A DNA stretch of 64,000 bases, taken from Shewanella subflava. GTDB lineage: Bacteria; Pseudomonadota; Gammaproteobacteria; Enterobacterales; Shewanellaceae. Under the pieces are notes generated by a model. That model did not search any database, was not told the origin of the DNA, and saw only the letters and a list, made by a program, of their open reading frames with translations. This document shows, piece by piece, positions 54,572-62,119 of the stretch (position 1 is its first letter; each line of letters opens with the position of its first letter). Location: positions 248,001 through 312,000 of the forward strand of contig NZ_JAPDMX010000002.1 in assembly GCF_025971955.1 (NCBI RefSeq), in the 5' to 3' direction. Made by a program: the position numbers and the translations under genes.

Positions 54572-55047
54572 TTTTTTAGCTCTGCGGTCGCTTCTTTAAT
54601 GTCGCTTGCTGCATTGGCAATGGTGTCAGCGCTGTAAGCTAAATCGCTGGCACTGTCATCAATGGCACTGGCGCTTTGTTCAACTTTGTCGGCGGCATCG
54701 GTCACTGAGTCAGCGGCATGGTTCACGCTGTCTGTTGCATCGTTAACAGAATCTGACAGTTCAGTGATGGCGGTAATATTGCCGTCATCGTCAAGTTTGA
54801 CGTCGGCTATGGCGCTTTTGTCTTTACCGGATGAAAAATCTATATTCATTTCAACAAATCGTGCTTTTTGCTCTGCTGCTTCACGCGCTTTAGCAATGGC
54901 TTCTGATTCATCACAGCACAATAGATATGCCAGTAATGCTAAAGCTTCATTTTCGGGTGCTGGCGTTGCTTCATATTGATTTGATGGATTTTGTTGTTTA
55001 GCTTTTTCTGCTGCACGACGCTTTTTAAAATTGGCTATGGCACTCAT
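54502..55047 (-). CDS. unknown phage protein upstream of gpM, candidate frameshift donor
   Basis: A 181-residue protein I do not recognise. It has a basic N-terminus (MSAIANFKKRRAAEKAKQQN), a short helical block (ENEALALLAYLLCCDESEAIAKAREAAEQ) and an Ala/Asp/Ser-rich repeat region of the form SVNDATDSVNHAADSVTDAAD (~95-150). It ends in a Lys/Ser-rich tail. It lies between the capsid and small terminase genes, a position normally empty in P2. Its codons CTA AAA AAG at residues 157-159 form the slippery heptamer A AAA AAG (54571-54577), so ribosomes could shift into gpM, giving a fusion of about 410 residues. Confidence 0.75.
   Translation of the reverse strand: MSAIANFKKRRAAEKAKQQNPSNQYEATPAPENEALALLAYLLCCDESEAIAKAREAAEQKARFVEMNIDFSSGKDKSAIADVKLDDDGNITAITELSDSVNDATDSVNHAADSVTDAADKVEQSASAIDDSASDLAYSADTIANAASDIKEATAELKKPSAAPKSSRSKKVAAPKSNSKK
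54571..54577 (-). promoter_or_regulatory. -1 frameshift slippery heptamer A AAA AAG
   Basis: In phase CTA AAA AAG on the minus strand, identical to the E. coli dnaX slippery sequence. About 6 bases downstream, GCGGCG can pair with CGCCGC (about 26-base loop), a suitable stimulatory stem. A weak purine-rich AAAGAAG lies about 13 bases upstream. Confidence 0.6.
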
Positions 55048-55114
55048 GGCAATGTCCTACTTAGCTATTTAATAAAGGATTAACTAGGCACTCAGTGAGT
55101 GCCTAGTGATAGGG

Positions 55115-56143
55115 TTAAACCGCTGGGGCTGCGCCAATATTCATTGCAGCTTCATCGATTGCACCGTATGCCTGCATTTCATCAACTGCATACCCTTCAA
55201 AGCGCCAATACTTGTCTTCCCAACGTTTACGGTCTTCTACGTTTTCAGACTTGCGCGAGCGGGTCCCTTTTTGGGTGTAGCAATGCAAGTTAGGAAGCAA
55301 TGTCACAACTAGACGTTTACCTGGGAAGAACGGTGGCGTGTAAGCGCGCAATCCACCAATTGATTTATCCATCATTTGCGCAGCAACACGCTCAGAAGGC
55401 TTATCAGCTTGGTTCATCAACTTAGTCTGAGCGGCGGCGGTTAAGTCACTGCCAACCAATACAACCAAGCGTGGGTCGTTGCGGAATTGTTCAGGGATCA
55501 AGGTGTTCTTAACTTCGGTAACAATGGCATCTAACGTTTTGTATTCACCGTCTTTCAAAACACCTGTTGCATCAGGGTTAAAGTAAATCGCGTCAGTCAT
55601 TACCTGATCAGGCGCTTTCTCTTTTACTAACTGATGCCAGCCTTTGTTAACGTCTTGACCAAGCGGGTTAGCAACTGGATCTGTGTCTGCTGCGGCAGAA
55701 GTACCATTAAAGCCGACGCGTAAAATGTCGAGGGCAAAACGCATAGTGGCGTTTTCACTCATTAGTTTCATGAATTGGCGTTCACTGCCTGCGTTAGCCC
55801 ATACTGCTAATGTGCCCCAATCAACAAAGGCACAAGAGTCAGTTTCGACCAGTTCATAGGTATTTCCTTTAACGTCTTGCCCAGAGGTAAATCGACCACC
55901 AGACTTACGGCCTGTGGCAATGCCTGTATTACCTACGCTAACCACTTGACCTTTAATTTGGTCAACGTCCATCATGGTGATCAGTTTTAAAAACTCGACT
56001 GAATCAAGAATGGCGGCGCGAAGTTTGATTTCCATTGGGCCAGTAACGCTAAATTGCTTACTGACGTCTGGTGTTTGATATCCGGTGGCCATGTTCGAGC
56101 TGTAGGCCAACAAACAGGATAGTGCGATAGGTGTTAAGTTCAT
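55115..56143 (-). CDS. major capsid protein (gpN-like)
   Basis: A 342-residue HK97-fold capsid protein of the P2 gpN type (DVSKQFSVTGPMEIKLRAAILDSVEFLKLITMMDVDQIKGQVVSVG; RWEDKYWRFEGYAVDEMQAYGAIDEAAMNI). It follows the scaffold gene by 46 bases. No cleavage site can be assigned by eye; in P2 gpO trims the N-terminus. Confidence 0.92.
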   Translation of the reverse strand: MNLTPIALSCLLAYSSNMATGYQTPDVSKQFSVTGPMEIKLRAAILDSVEFLKLITMMDVDQIKGQVVSVGNTGIATGRKSGGRFTSGQDVKGNTYELVETDSCAFVDWGTLAVWANAGSERQFMKLMSENATMRFALDILRVGFNGTSAAADTDPVANPLGQDVNKGWHQLVKEKAPDQVMTDAIYFNPDATGVLKDGEYKTLDAIVTEVKNTLIPEQFRNDPRLVVLVGSDLTAAAQTKLMNQADKPSERVAAQMMDKSIGGLRAYTPPFFPGKRLVVTLLPNLHCYTQKGTRSRKSENVEDRKRWEDKYWRFEGYAVDEMQAYGAIDEAAMNIGAAPAV

Positions 56144-56189
56144 GCTGTTATCTCGCTGCTAATAAATGACTAAAGTGGTTTAGTGGGTC

Positions 56190-57080
56190 TTAAACCACTG
56201 AGAACGAATCGCCTTGGCCTGCTGGGTTTGGCTCTTGGCCATCTACTTCAGCACTTAATTTGTTAAACTTGGTTTCCATTGCACCGAGTTTTTCAGTTAG
56301 GCCAGTTAATAACGTTTCAACTTTGCTGAACTGTTCAGCACTTACACCTGGCGCGGTTTCGTCTTTATTTGCTTCAGTTTCATTTTTAGGTGCTGGCGCT
56401 GGGTCTTCTGGCTTTTTGCCAAAGGTGTCCACTTTGGTTTCAATCTCGGTTAGCTTGGTGCCAAACGTTTCAAACTTGCCCATTAGGGCGTCAAATTGTG
56501 CTTTGTCCATTGCTGGTTCCTCGGTTGGTTCGGTTGCCGTGTCTGGCTGAGTAAAGTAATCGCGTAGCATGGCAAACAAACCCTTTTCCGTTGGCTTTGC
56601 TTGTTCAGTAATGAAGTCGCTTGGTTGCAACTCTTCTAATTGGCTGTATTCGTGGTCGTGGTGATTTTGACCTACTGAAAATTTAAGGCGGGTTGTGCCC
56701 GTTGAGGCTGGTGAGTCGGTTACGGCAATACCTGATAAATAGGCTTTGCCTGTGCCTTTGTAATCAATGTTAGGTTCGATTGACATAAACAGCTTTTGGC
56801 CGTCTTGGTTAGCGGCTAATAAGTAATCGTTGGCGGTTAATTTGACATATAAACGCAGTTTGCCGTCTTTGGTTGACGCTTTTACTTCGTCCACTGTGCC
56901 CCAGTTTTTACCCTCAAACGGGCCCCAAGATGAGCGGAAGTGTTCAGGCCAAATCATGGCGGTGTATTCATCCACTGAATATTGCGCGGCCATGTCTTCA
57001 ATCCACTGTTTGGTGATAGTGCGACCATCTACGGTGGCACCTTCTGTTGCTGCGATAACCCAACCAGTTTGCTTGCCCAT
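56190..57080 (-). CDS. capsid scaffold/protease (gpO-like)
   Basis: A 296-residue gpO-type protein. The N-terminal protease part includes EGATVDGRTITKQWIEDMAAQY and MIWPEHFR (His48), with a Ser in VTDSPASTGTTRLKF, in positions that match the P2 Asp-His-Ser triad. The C-terminal part is an acidic, Pro/Glu-rich linker and a helical scaffold (FETFGTKLTEIETKVDTFGKK; LLTGLTEKLGAMETKFNKLSAEVDG). First gene of the leftward late operon, divergent from the large terminase. Confidence 0.92.
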   Translation of the reverse strand: MGKQTGWVIAATEGATVDGRTITKQWIEDMAAQYSVDEYTAMIWPEHFRSSWGPFEGKNWGTVDEVKASTKDGKLRLYVKLTANDYLLAANQDGQKLFMSIEPNIDYKGTGKAYLSGIAVTDSPASTGTTRLKFSVGQNHHDHEYSQLEELQPSDFITEQAKPTEKGLFAMLRDYFTQPDTATEPTEEPAMDKAQFDALMGKFETFGTKLTEIETKVDTFGKKPEDPAPAPKNETEANKDETAPGVSAEQFSKVETLLTGLTEKLGAMETKFNKLSAEVDGQEPNPAGQGDSFSVV

Positions 57081-57271
57081 TTGCTGCCTGCCATTTATGC
57101 GTAAACGTTTATGTAAGGTCTACAGCTTACGGCTTTGGCAAGGTGCAATCACTTGGCAAACTTCGGGGCAATTCCGATTTTTGCTTTATCGGAACTGAGC
57201 CGATAAAAAGGCCGTTATGACTGAGTTGATAGTCAATACACTGGCAATATTAATCATTAACCCTGAGTGAT
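57081..57271. promoter_or_regulatory. divergent late promoter region (scaffold / terminase)
   Basis: The 191 bases between the divergent O-like and P-like genes. In P2-type phages the Ogr-dependent late promoters lie here. I see an inverted repeat TTCCGAT-N9-ATCGGAA at 57172-57194, a plausible activator site. Promoter boxes cannot be fixed by eye. Confidence 0.55.
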
Positions 57272-59059
57272 ATGGCCTACTCCCCTGAAATTCGCGAAGC
57301 CGCCAAACGGCTTTATTTACGCAGACATACCCCAGACGAAATACGGGACGAACTCGGCCTGCCTAATAATCGGGTGGTGTACTACTGGGCTGATAAATAC
57401 GGCTGGCGTGATTTACTGCGTGAGGAAGAAGTAGACGAGGCCATTGCACGCCGCATTGTGATGTTGTCGGATATTCAGGATAAGTCGGGTAATCAAATAA
57501 AAGAGCTCGACATGCTGATTGAAAAGCATGTGAAGTTAAAAAAGCAGCGCTTAATCAGTGAAGGTCATACGTTTGGTTCTGGTTCCAAGTCTGGTAATAA
57601 AGGTAATAACGCTAAAGGTGGCGAACGCTCTGGTAATGACGATAAACCGCGTAAAGGCCGCAAACGTAAAAATGATGTCAGCCATTTAGAGGCTGACGAT
57701 TTTGCCAGTTGGTATGCATCGCTTTTTGAATACCAAAAAACCATGCACGAAAATTTGCATCAGCGTATTAGAAATATTCTAAAAAGCCGTCAAATTGGCG
57801 CTACCTATTACTTTGCGGGTGAAGCATTTGAACAAGCAGTATTAACCGGGGATCCGCAAATATTCTTGTCGGCGTCACGGTCACAAGCTGAAGTATTTCG
57901 CAGTTACATCATTGCCATAGCACAAGAGTTTTTCGAAATTGAATTAACCGGCAACCCGATTGTGCTGCACACCAAACACGGTGATGCCGAACTGCGGTTT
58001 TTAAGTACCAACAGTAAAACCGCCCAGAGTTATCACGGCCATGTGTACGTTGATGAATACTTTTGGATTGGCAAGTTTGATGTATTAAACAAATTAGCCT
58101 CTGCCATGGCGACCCACAAAAACTGGCGTAAAACCTACTTTTCTACTCCATCCACTAAAGCACACCCCGCGTATTCGTTTTGGACTGGCGACCATTGGCG
58201 CCAAGGTAAACCCGACCGCGAAGAAATTGAATTTCCCACCTTTGATGCCATGCGCGACCGTGGCCGATTATGTCCCGATAAACAGTGGCGTTTTGTGGTC
58301 ACCATTGAAGATGCGTTGGCAGGCGGCTGTGGCTTATTTGATATTGACGAACTGCGTGATGAATACAACGGCGATGATTTTGCCAACTTGTTTATGTGCG
58401 TGTTTGTTGATGATGCCGACAGTGTATTTAAGTTCAGCGACCTTGAAAAATGCATGGTTGATGCGGCGAGGTGGCAGGACCATAAACCCAATGAATTACG
58501 CCCCTTTGGTAACCGTGAGGTGTGGCTTGGTTATGATCCATCACGCACCCGCGATAACGCCACTTTGGTTGTGGTTGCACCAGGTGAAAAGAAAGGTGAA
58601 AAGTTCCGTGTATTAGAAAAACACTATTGGCGCGGTATGAACTTTGCCCATCACGTGAGCGAAATTCAAAAAGTGTATGCCCGTTATCGAGTCACTTACA
58701 TTGGCGTGGATACCACGGGCATTGGTGCTGGGGTGTTCGACTCTATTAGTACCTTATTCCCGCGCGAGGCCACGGCGATTCATTACAGTGTTGGCAGTAA
58801 AACCCGTTTAGTGCTGAAAATGATTGATGTGATTGAAGGTGGCCGCATCGAGTGGGATGCCTCAAACAAAGACATTGCCATGAGTTGTTTAGCCATACGC
58901 CGCACCACTACCGATACGGGCGGCGCGATTACTTTTAAGGCCAGCCGTGACAATACCACTGGCCATGCCGACGTATTTTTTGCGATTGCCCACGCGGTGA
59001 TCAACGAACCCCTCAATTATGAACACAAAAGGACATCATCATGGACAATGCAACACTAA
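57272..59059 (+). CDS. terminase large subunit (gpP-like)
   Basis: A 595-residue packaging ATPase/nuclease. The N-terminus has a helix-turn-helix ([31 protein letters not shown]). The ATPase domain shows the adenine/P-loop region ([21 protein letters not shown]) and Walker B-like [13 protein letters not shown]. The RNase H-type nuclease domain includes [20 protein letters not shown] and [12 protein letters not shown]. Start preceded by GAG at 5 bases. It overlaps the portal gene by 19 bases. Confidence 0.94.
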   Translation: MAYSPEIREAAKRLYLRRHTPDEIRDELGLPNNRVVYYWADKYGWRDLLREEEVDEAIARRIVMLSDIQDKSGNQIKELDMLIEKHVKLKKQRLISEGHTFGSGSKSGNKGNNAKGGERSGNDDKPRKGRKRKNDVSHLEADDFASWYASLFEYQKTMHENLHQRIRNILKSRQIGATYYFAGEAFEQAVLTGDPQIFLSASRSQAEVFRSYIIAIAQEFFEIELTGNPIVLHTKHGDAELRFLSTNSKTAQSYHGHVYVDEYFWIGKFDVLNKLASAMATHKNWRKTYFSTPSTKAHPAYSFWTGDHWRQGKPDREEIEFPTFDAMRDRGRLCPDKQWRFVVTIEDALAGGCGLFDIDELRDEYNGDDFANLFMCVFVDDADSVFKFSDLEKCMVDAARWQDHKPNELRPFGNREVWLGYDPSRTRDNATLVVVAPGEKKGEKFRVLEKHYWRGMNFAHHVSEIQKVYARYRVTYIGVDTTGIGAGVFDSISTLFPREATAIHYSVGSKTRLVLKMIDVIEGGRIEWDASNKDIAMSCLAIRRTTTDTGGAITFKASRDNTTGHADVFFAIAHAVINEPLNYEHKRTSSWTMQH

Positions 59060-60066
59060 CCGCCGCGAACGACGACACGACTAACGCCACTGAGCAACCT
59101 AGCAGTAACGCGCCTGTGGTTTTCGGCTTGCCTGAACAGGTGATGCCCAACATGTGGTTAACCGATTACGACTCGCTGTATTACAACCAAAATGATGAAT
59201 ATTGGGAGCCGCCCATTGATAGGCATTTGCTGGCTAACTTAACCCGCCGCAATGCTCAACATGGTGGCATAGTGCAAAGCCGCGCCAATATGGCGGCATC
59301 GCGTTTTGTGTCTGGTGGCATGAGTGCGCAAGAGGTTTGTGCCACGTTTTTAAATTGTGTCCAGTTTGGTGATGTGGCGTTAGTGAAAATTCGTAACGGT
59401 TTTGGTCAGGTTACGCGCCTGTTTCCGCTGCCCAGTTATCGTACCCGCGTGGCAAAAGATGGTGGCGCGGTGGTGTTAGAACGTGATCAGCAATTTAAGC
59501 GCTATAAGGCCAAAGATATTATTTGGATGCGCCAATATGACCCAGTGCAACAGGTGTACGGTTGCCCTGATTACTTGGGCGGTTTGCAGGCGGCGTTATT
59601 AAATGAAGATGCCACCTTGTTTAGACGTAAATACTACATCAACGGCGCCCACATGGGTTTTATCATGTATGCCACCGACCCGAACCTAGACCCTAATGTT
59701 GAAAAAGACATTAAAGAAAAAATTCAAGACTCAAAGGGCGTGGGTAACTTCCGTTCGTTGTTTGTGAATATTCCCAACGGTAAAGAAAAGGGCTTACAAA
59801 TCATTCCCGTCGGTAATTTTGAAAGCAAAGACGAGTTTATGAACGTTAAAAACGTGTCGGCACAAGATGTGTTAAACGCCCATCGTTTCCCCCCCGGCTT
59901 ATCGGGCATTATCCCCAGTAATACCGCTGGCCTTGGCGACCCTGAAAAATACGATGGTGTGTATTTTAAAAATGAAACCAAGCCGCTTATTAACAACTTG
60001 ATTGATGCGGTTAAGCGGGATACCGAAGTGGGCGGCAAGTTAAAGTTGGTGTTTGATTTGGAGTGA
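59041..60066 (+). CDS. portal protein (gpQ-like)
   Basis: A 341-residue phage portal of the PBSX/P2 gpQ type. Signatures include [12 protein letters not shown]-like [35 protein letters not shown], and the C-terminal [25 protein letters not shown]. The portal forms the dodecameric DNA channel. It overlaps the terminase gene and ends just before a terminator. Confidence 0.94.
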   Translation: MDNATLTAANDDTTNATEQPSSNAPVVFGLPEQVMPNMWLTDYDSLYYNQNDEYWEPPIDRHLLANLTRRNAQHGGIVQSRANMAASRFVSGGMSAQEVCATFLNCVQFGDVALVKIRNGFGQVTRLFPLPSYRTRVAKDGGAVVLERDQQFKRYKAKDIIWMRQYDPVQQVYGCPDYLGGLQAALLNEDATLFRRKYYINGAHMGFIMYATDPNLDPNVEKDIKEKIQDSKGVGNFRSLFVNIPNGKEKGLQIIPVGNFESKDEFMNVKNVSAQDVLNAHRFPPGLSGIIPSNTAGLGDPEKYDGVYFKNETKPLINNLIDAVKRDTEVGGKLKLVFDLE

Positions 60067-60076
60067 TGCAGGCATA

Positions 60077-60102
60077 AAAAAACCGCCTAACTGGCGGTTT
60101 TG
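60077..60102 (+). terminator. terminator between portal and hicB
   Basis: Stem AAAACCGCC / GGCGGTTTT with a 5-base loop. It lies between the convergent portal and hicB genes and can serve both strands. Confidence 0.85.
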
Positions 60103-60106
60103 TGAG

Positions 60107-60517
60107 TTAGCAGCATTGTTTAAATTCATGCGTAGCTGCCATCTGTAAAAAGTGTGAGCGGCTTTTATACTCAGGATGGCTTTTAACCCACTCATCAATT
60201 TTTTTAGTTAACAAGTTAGGTAAAGTCACGTTGATTTTTGTCGCCTTACCCAAGTATGGCTCAATATCAATATCGACCATAGCCCAAACCCAGCCAGCAT
60301 ATTCTTGTGAATTAAATAGATCATCAATATTACTTGCTAATGGTGGTAACTCTTCAGCTTCAGCCAGCGCTTCCAAATGAAGTTCCATTGCTTCTTTAGC
60401 GTTAACCAGTGCATCTTCAAAAGAATCACCAGCGGAATAACAACCGGGAAAATCAGGGATCGCAACACCAAATGCTTCAGTGTCATTGCCTTTTTCTATT
60501 GCTATTGGATATAACAT
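60107..60517 (-). CDS. hicB: HicB antitoxin
   Basis: A 136-residue antitoxin of the HicB family. The N-terminal partial RNase H-like fold contains GVAIPDFPGCYSAGDSFEDALVNAKEAMELHLE. The C-terminal ribbon-helix-helix (INVTLPNLLTKKIDEWVKSHPEYKSRSHFLQMAATHE) binds DNA for autoregulation. It lies directly downstream of hicA, the normal order. Confidence 0.93.
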   Translation of the reverse strand: MLYPIAIEKGNDTEAFGVAIPDFPGCYSAGDSFEDALVNAKEAMELHLEALAEAEELPPLASNIDDLFNSQEYAGWVWAMVDIDIEPYLGKATKINVTLPNLLTKKIDEWVKSHPEYKSRSHFLQMAATHEFKQCC

Positions 60518-60562
60518 ATTTTTACCTACGATAAATATTTTATGTAGTTATAAAGCGAGGGG

Positions 60563-60742
60563 CTAAAGCCCCGCATCTTTCTTTATCTTCTGCACCAACC
60601 CTTTGGGTAAATCTTTTTTCGGGTGGGGCACTGTTATTGGCAGTTTGTGGTCTGGATGTTTAAATTGGTGATGGCTTCCCTTCACCCTTACCTGTACCCA
60701 TCCTGCTTGCTCCAGTTGTTTGATTAAGTCTCTACTATTCAC
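60563..60742 (-). CDS. hicA: HicA toxin
   Basis: A 59-residue HicA-type mRNA interferase that starts with GTG at 60742 after AGAGGG. It reads MNSRDLIKQLEQAGWVQVRV and then contains the double-stranded-RNA-binding-like core with catalytic His in GSHHQFKHP and the TVPHPKKDL signature. It inhibits translation by cleaving mRNA until neutralised by HicB, encoded 45 bases downstream. Together they form an addiction module that may stabilise the prophage. Confidence 0.9.
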   Translation of the reverse strand: MNSRDLIKQLEQAGWVQVRVKGSHHQFKHPDHKLPITVPHPKKDLPKGLVQKIKKDAGL

Positions 60743-60771
60743 CGTGCCCTCTAAATTTTTATCTTAGGGTT

Positions 60772-60799
60772 ATTATAACTCTAAAATACCTAAAGTAAA
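60772..60799 (-). promoter_or_regulatory. hicAB promoter
   Basis: On the minus strand TTTACT (-35, 60794-60799), 16 bases, TATAAT (-10, 60772-60777), 30 bases before the hicA start codon. Confidence 0.7.
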
Positions 60800-60892
60800 C
60801 AAAATAACTCCAATAACCCCTGAATTATTTACTGTTTATAAAACCAGTGTTTTCGCTTAAACTATCAACACTCTAACGATTGGGAGATCGAC

Positions 60893-61144
60893 ATGCGGGT
60901 GTTATGTACTAGCTGTAACAGTAAAGCGATAATTGGCAAAACTGACCGGATCAGTTCTGCACATGCTAATTTGTATTGCTCATGTTCTGACCCAGAGTGT
61001 GGCCACACGTTTGTTGTTAACGTATCGTTTAGCCACACTCTTAGCCCTAGTGCAAAATCATCAAGCCAACTCGTTAAACAACTGGTTAACGCGATGTCTC
61101 CTGATCATCGTTTGCAATTGCAGCGCGAGCTAAATCTTCTGTAA
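60893..61144 (+). CDS. ogr: Ogr/Delta-type late transcription activator
   Basis: An 83-residue zinc-finger protein with CTSCNSKAIIGKTDRIS and CSCSDPECGHTFVVNVSF, which match the P2 Ogr family (two CxxC-type pairs plus the TFV motif). Ogr activates the phage late promoters by contacting the RNA polymerase alpha subunit. A GGGAGAT site precedes the ATG. It points rightward, away from the late genes, and its 3' end overlaps the convergent small gene at 61086. Confidence 0.9.
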   Translation: MRVLCTSCNSKAIIGKTDRISSAHANLYCSCSDPECGHTFVVNVSFSHTLSPSAKSSSQLVKQLVNAMSPDHRLQLQRELNLL

Positions 61145-61271
61145 ATTCTTGTCGCGCATTTTTTACCACTGCGGCAAGTATGGCGTTACAAGTATCTTTT
61201 CCTGACTCAGTATCCTGTTGCGAGTGAACATCACACAACAATTCAACTTGCTCGATAAGCGCTAAAAACAT
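61086..61271 (-). CDS. small phage protein of unknown function
   Basis: A 61-residue protein starting at ATG 61271 (MFLALIEQVELLCDVHSQQD) after AAAGGGAT. A longer frame to 61373 is open but adds an unlikely hydrophobic stretch. It overlaps the convergent ogr gene by 59 bases. No family recognised. Confidence 0.5.
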   Translation of the reverse strand: MFLALIEQVELLCDVHSQQDTESGKDTCNAILAAVVKNARQEFTEDLARAAIANDDQETSR

Positions 61272-61460
61272 AAATATCCCTTTTATTAGACACGCCATCA
61301 GCGACGCCATACCTATTATCCACACATTTAAAAACGCGCAACTCAATGGCATGGATAATTTTGTGTATGGCAAAAACCGCTAAAAATCTTTTACCCCATT
61401 TTCTACAGTTGCGCGATTTTAAAAGTGTGTAATTGGCTAATCAACACACTTTAAGTGGTG

Positions 61461-61706
61461 TTAACTTTGCTTTTTGTGGTTATCACTGTACTGCAATGCC
61501 AAATCTGCTGCTTTGTTTAACCTGGCTAATGCGTTGCTAAAATGCTGTTGTGTGACACAAAAACGGGCATAAGCGCGAGCAGCTGGCAGGCCATCGACCA
61601 AATAGGCCCGTAATGCATTTTGTTTGGCCTCGCTATTGATGCGCGTCATCTTGAGTAAAATGCCGAATTGCTCGGCACTTTCACAACCTTGAACGAGTGT
61701 TTTCAT
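61461..61706 (-). CDS. PapB/TrfB-like small HTH protein
   Basis: An 81-residue protein with a putative helix-turn-helix of the TrfB/PapB class (ESAEQFGILLKMTRINSEAKQNALRAYLVDGLPAARAYARFCVTQQ). Such proteins are small DNA-binding regulators. It starts 2 bases after the stop of the upstream 55-residue gene, so both belong to one early operon with gene A. Confidence 0.7.
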   Translation of the reverse strand: MKTLVQGCESAEQFGILLKMTRINSEAKQNALRAYLVDGLPAARAYARFCVTQQHFSNALARLNKAADLALQYSDNHKKQS

Positions 61707-61708
61707 TT

Positions 61709-61876
61709 TTACCTGCCTTTTTGGATTCGTTTTATTTCTTTTTTTGCTTTATATCGAGTCAGGTAAGCAATGACATAAGCAAAACAATCTTCATCACCAA
61801 ACATAACAACGTAACCTTTACGCTCTTTAGCAATACCCCAACCATCTGATATGAATTTAAAATCGCCAATCTTCAT
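61709..61876 (-). CDS. 55-residue phage protein of unknown function
   Basis: ATG at 61876 after GGGTAAGGG. The product begins MKIGDFKFISDGWGIAKERK and ends in a basic tail KKEIKRIQKGR. Close packing between its neighbours (3 bases on one side, 2 on the other) supports a real gene. No family recognised. Confidence 0.65.
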   Translation of the reverse strand: MKIGDFKFISDGWGIAKERKGYVVMFGDEDCFAYVIAYLTRYKAKKEIKRIQKGR

Positions 61877-61879
61877 CCC

Positions 61880-62119
61880 TTACCCCATTTTAGTTTTGTT
61901 GTAATTCTTTCTGGCTGCCACGATGTTATTTAACGTTACTCGGCACTTTTCGCGCTGGGCTGTTGGTAGGCGTTCTAACCATTGGCGAACGGCTTGTTTG
62001 TTCAAGTTGTCTAATTGCTTTTTACAAAGCTGATAGCGCTCTAAACATTCAACGGTAAATTGCTGCGCTTCAGCCATGGCCTTTAGGTCTGTTGGGTTGT
62101 TACGGTCAAAAATAGGCAT
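61880..62119 (-). CDS. small phage protein downstream of gene A
   Basis: About 79 residues from ATG 62119 (MPIFDRNNPTDLKAMAEAQQ), with GAGG seven bases upstream. It overlaps the end of gene A by 14 bases and is followed 3 bases later by the next gene. The helical, basic sequence (QLDNLNKQAVRQWLERLPTAQREKCRVTLNNI) suggests a nucleic-acid or protein-binding accessory of replication. No family recognised. Confidence 0.65.
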   Translation of the reverse strand: MPIFDRNNPTDLKAMAEAQQFTVECLERYQLCKKQLDNLNKQAVRQWLERLPTAQREKCRVTLNNIVAARKNYNKTKMG

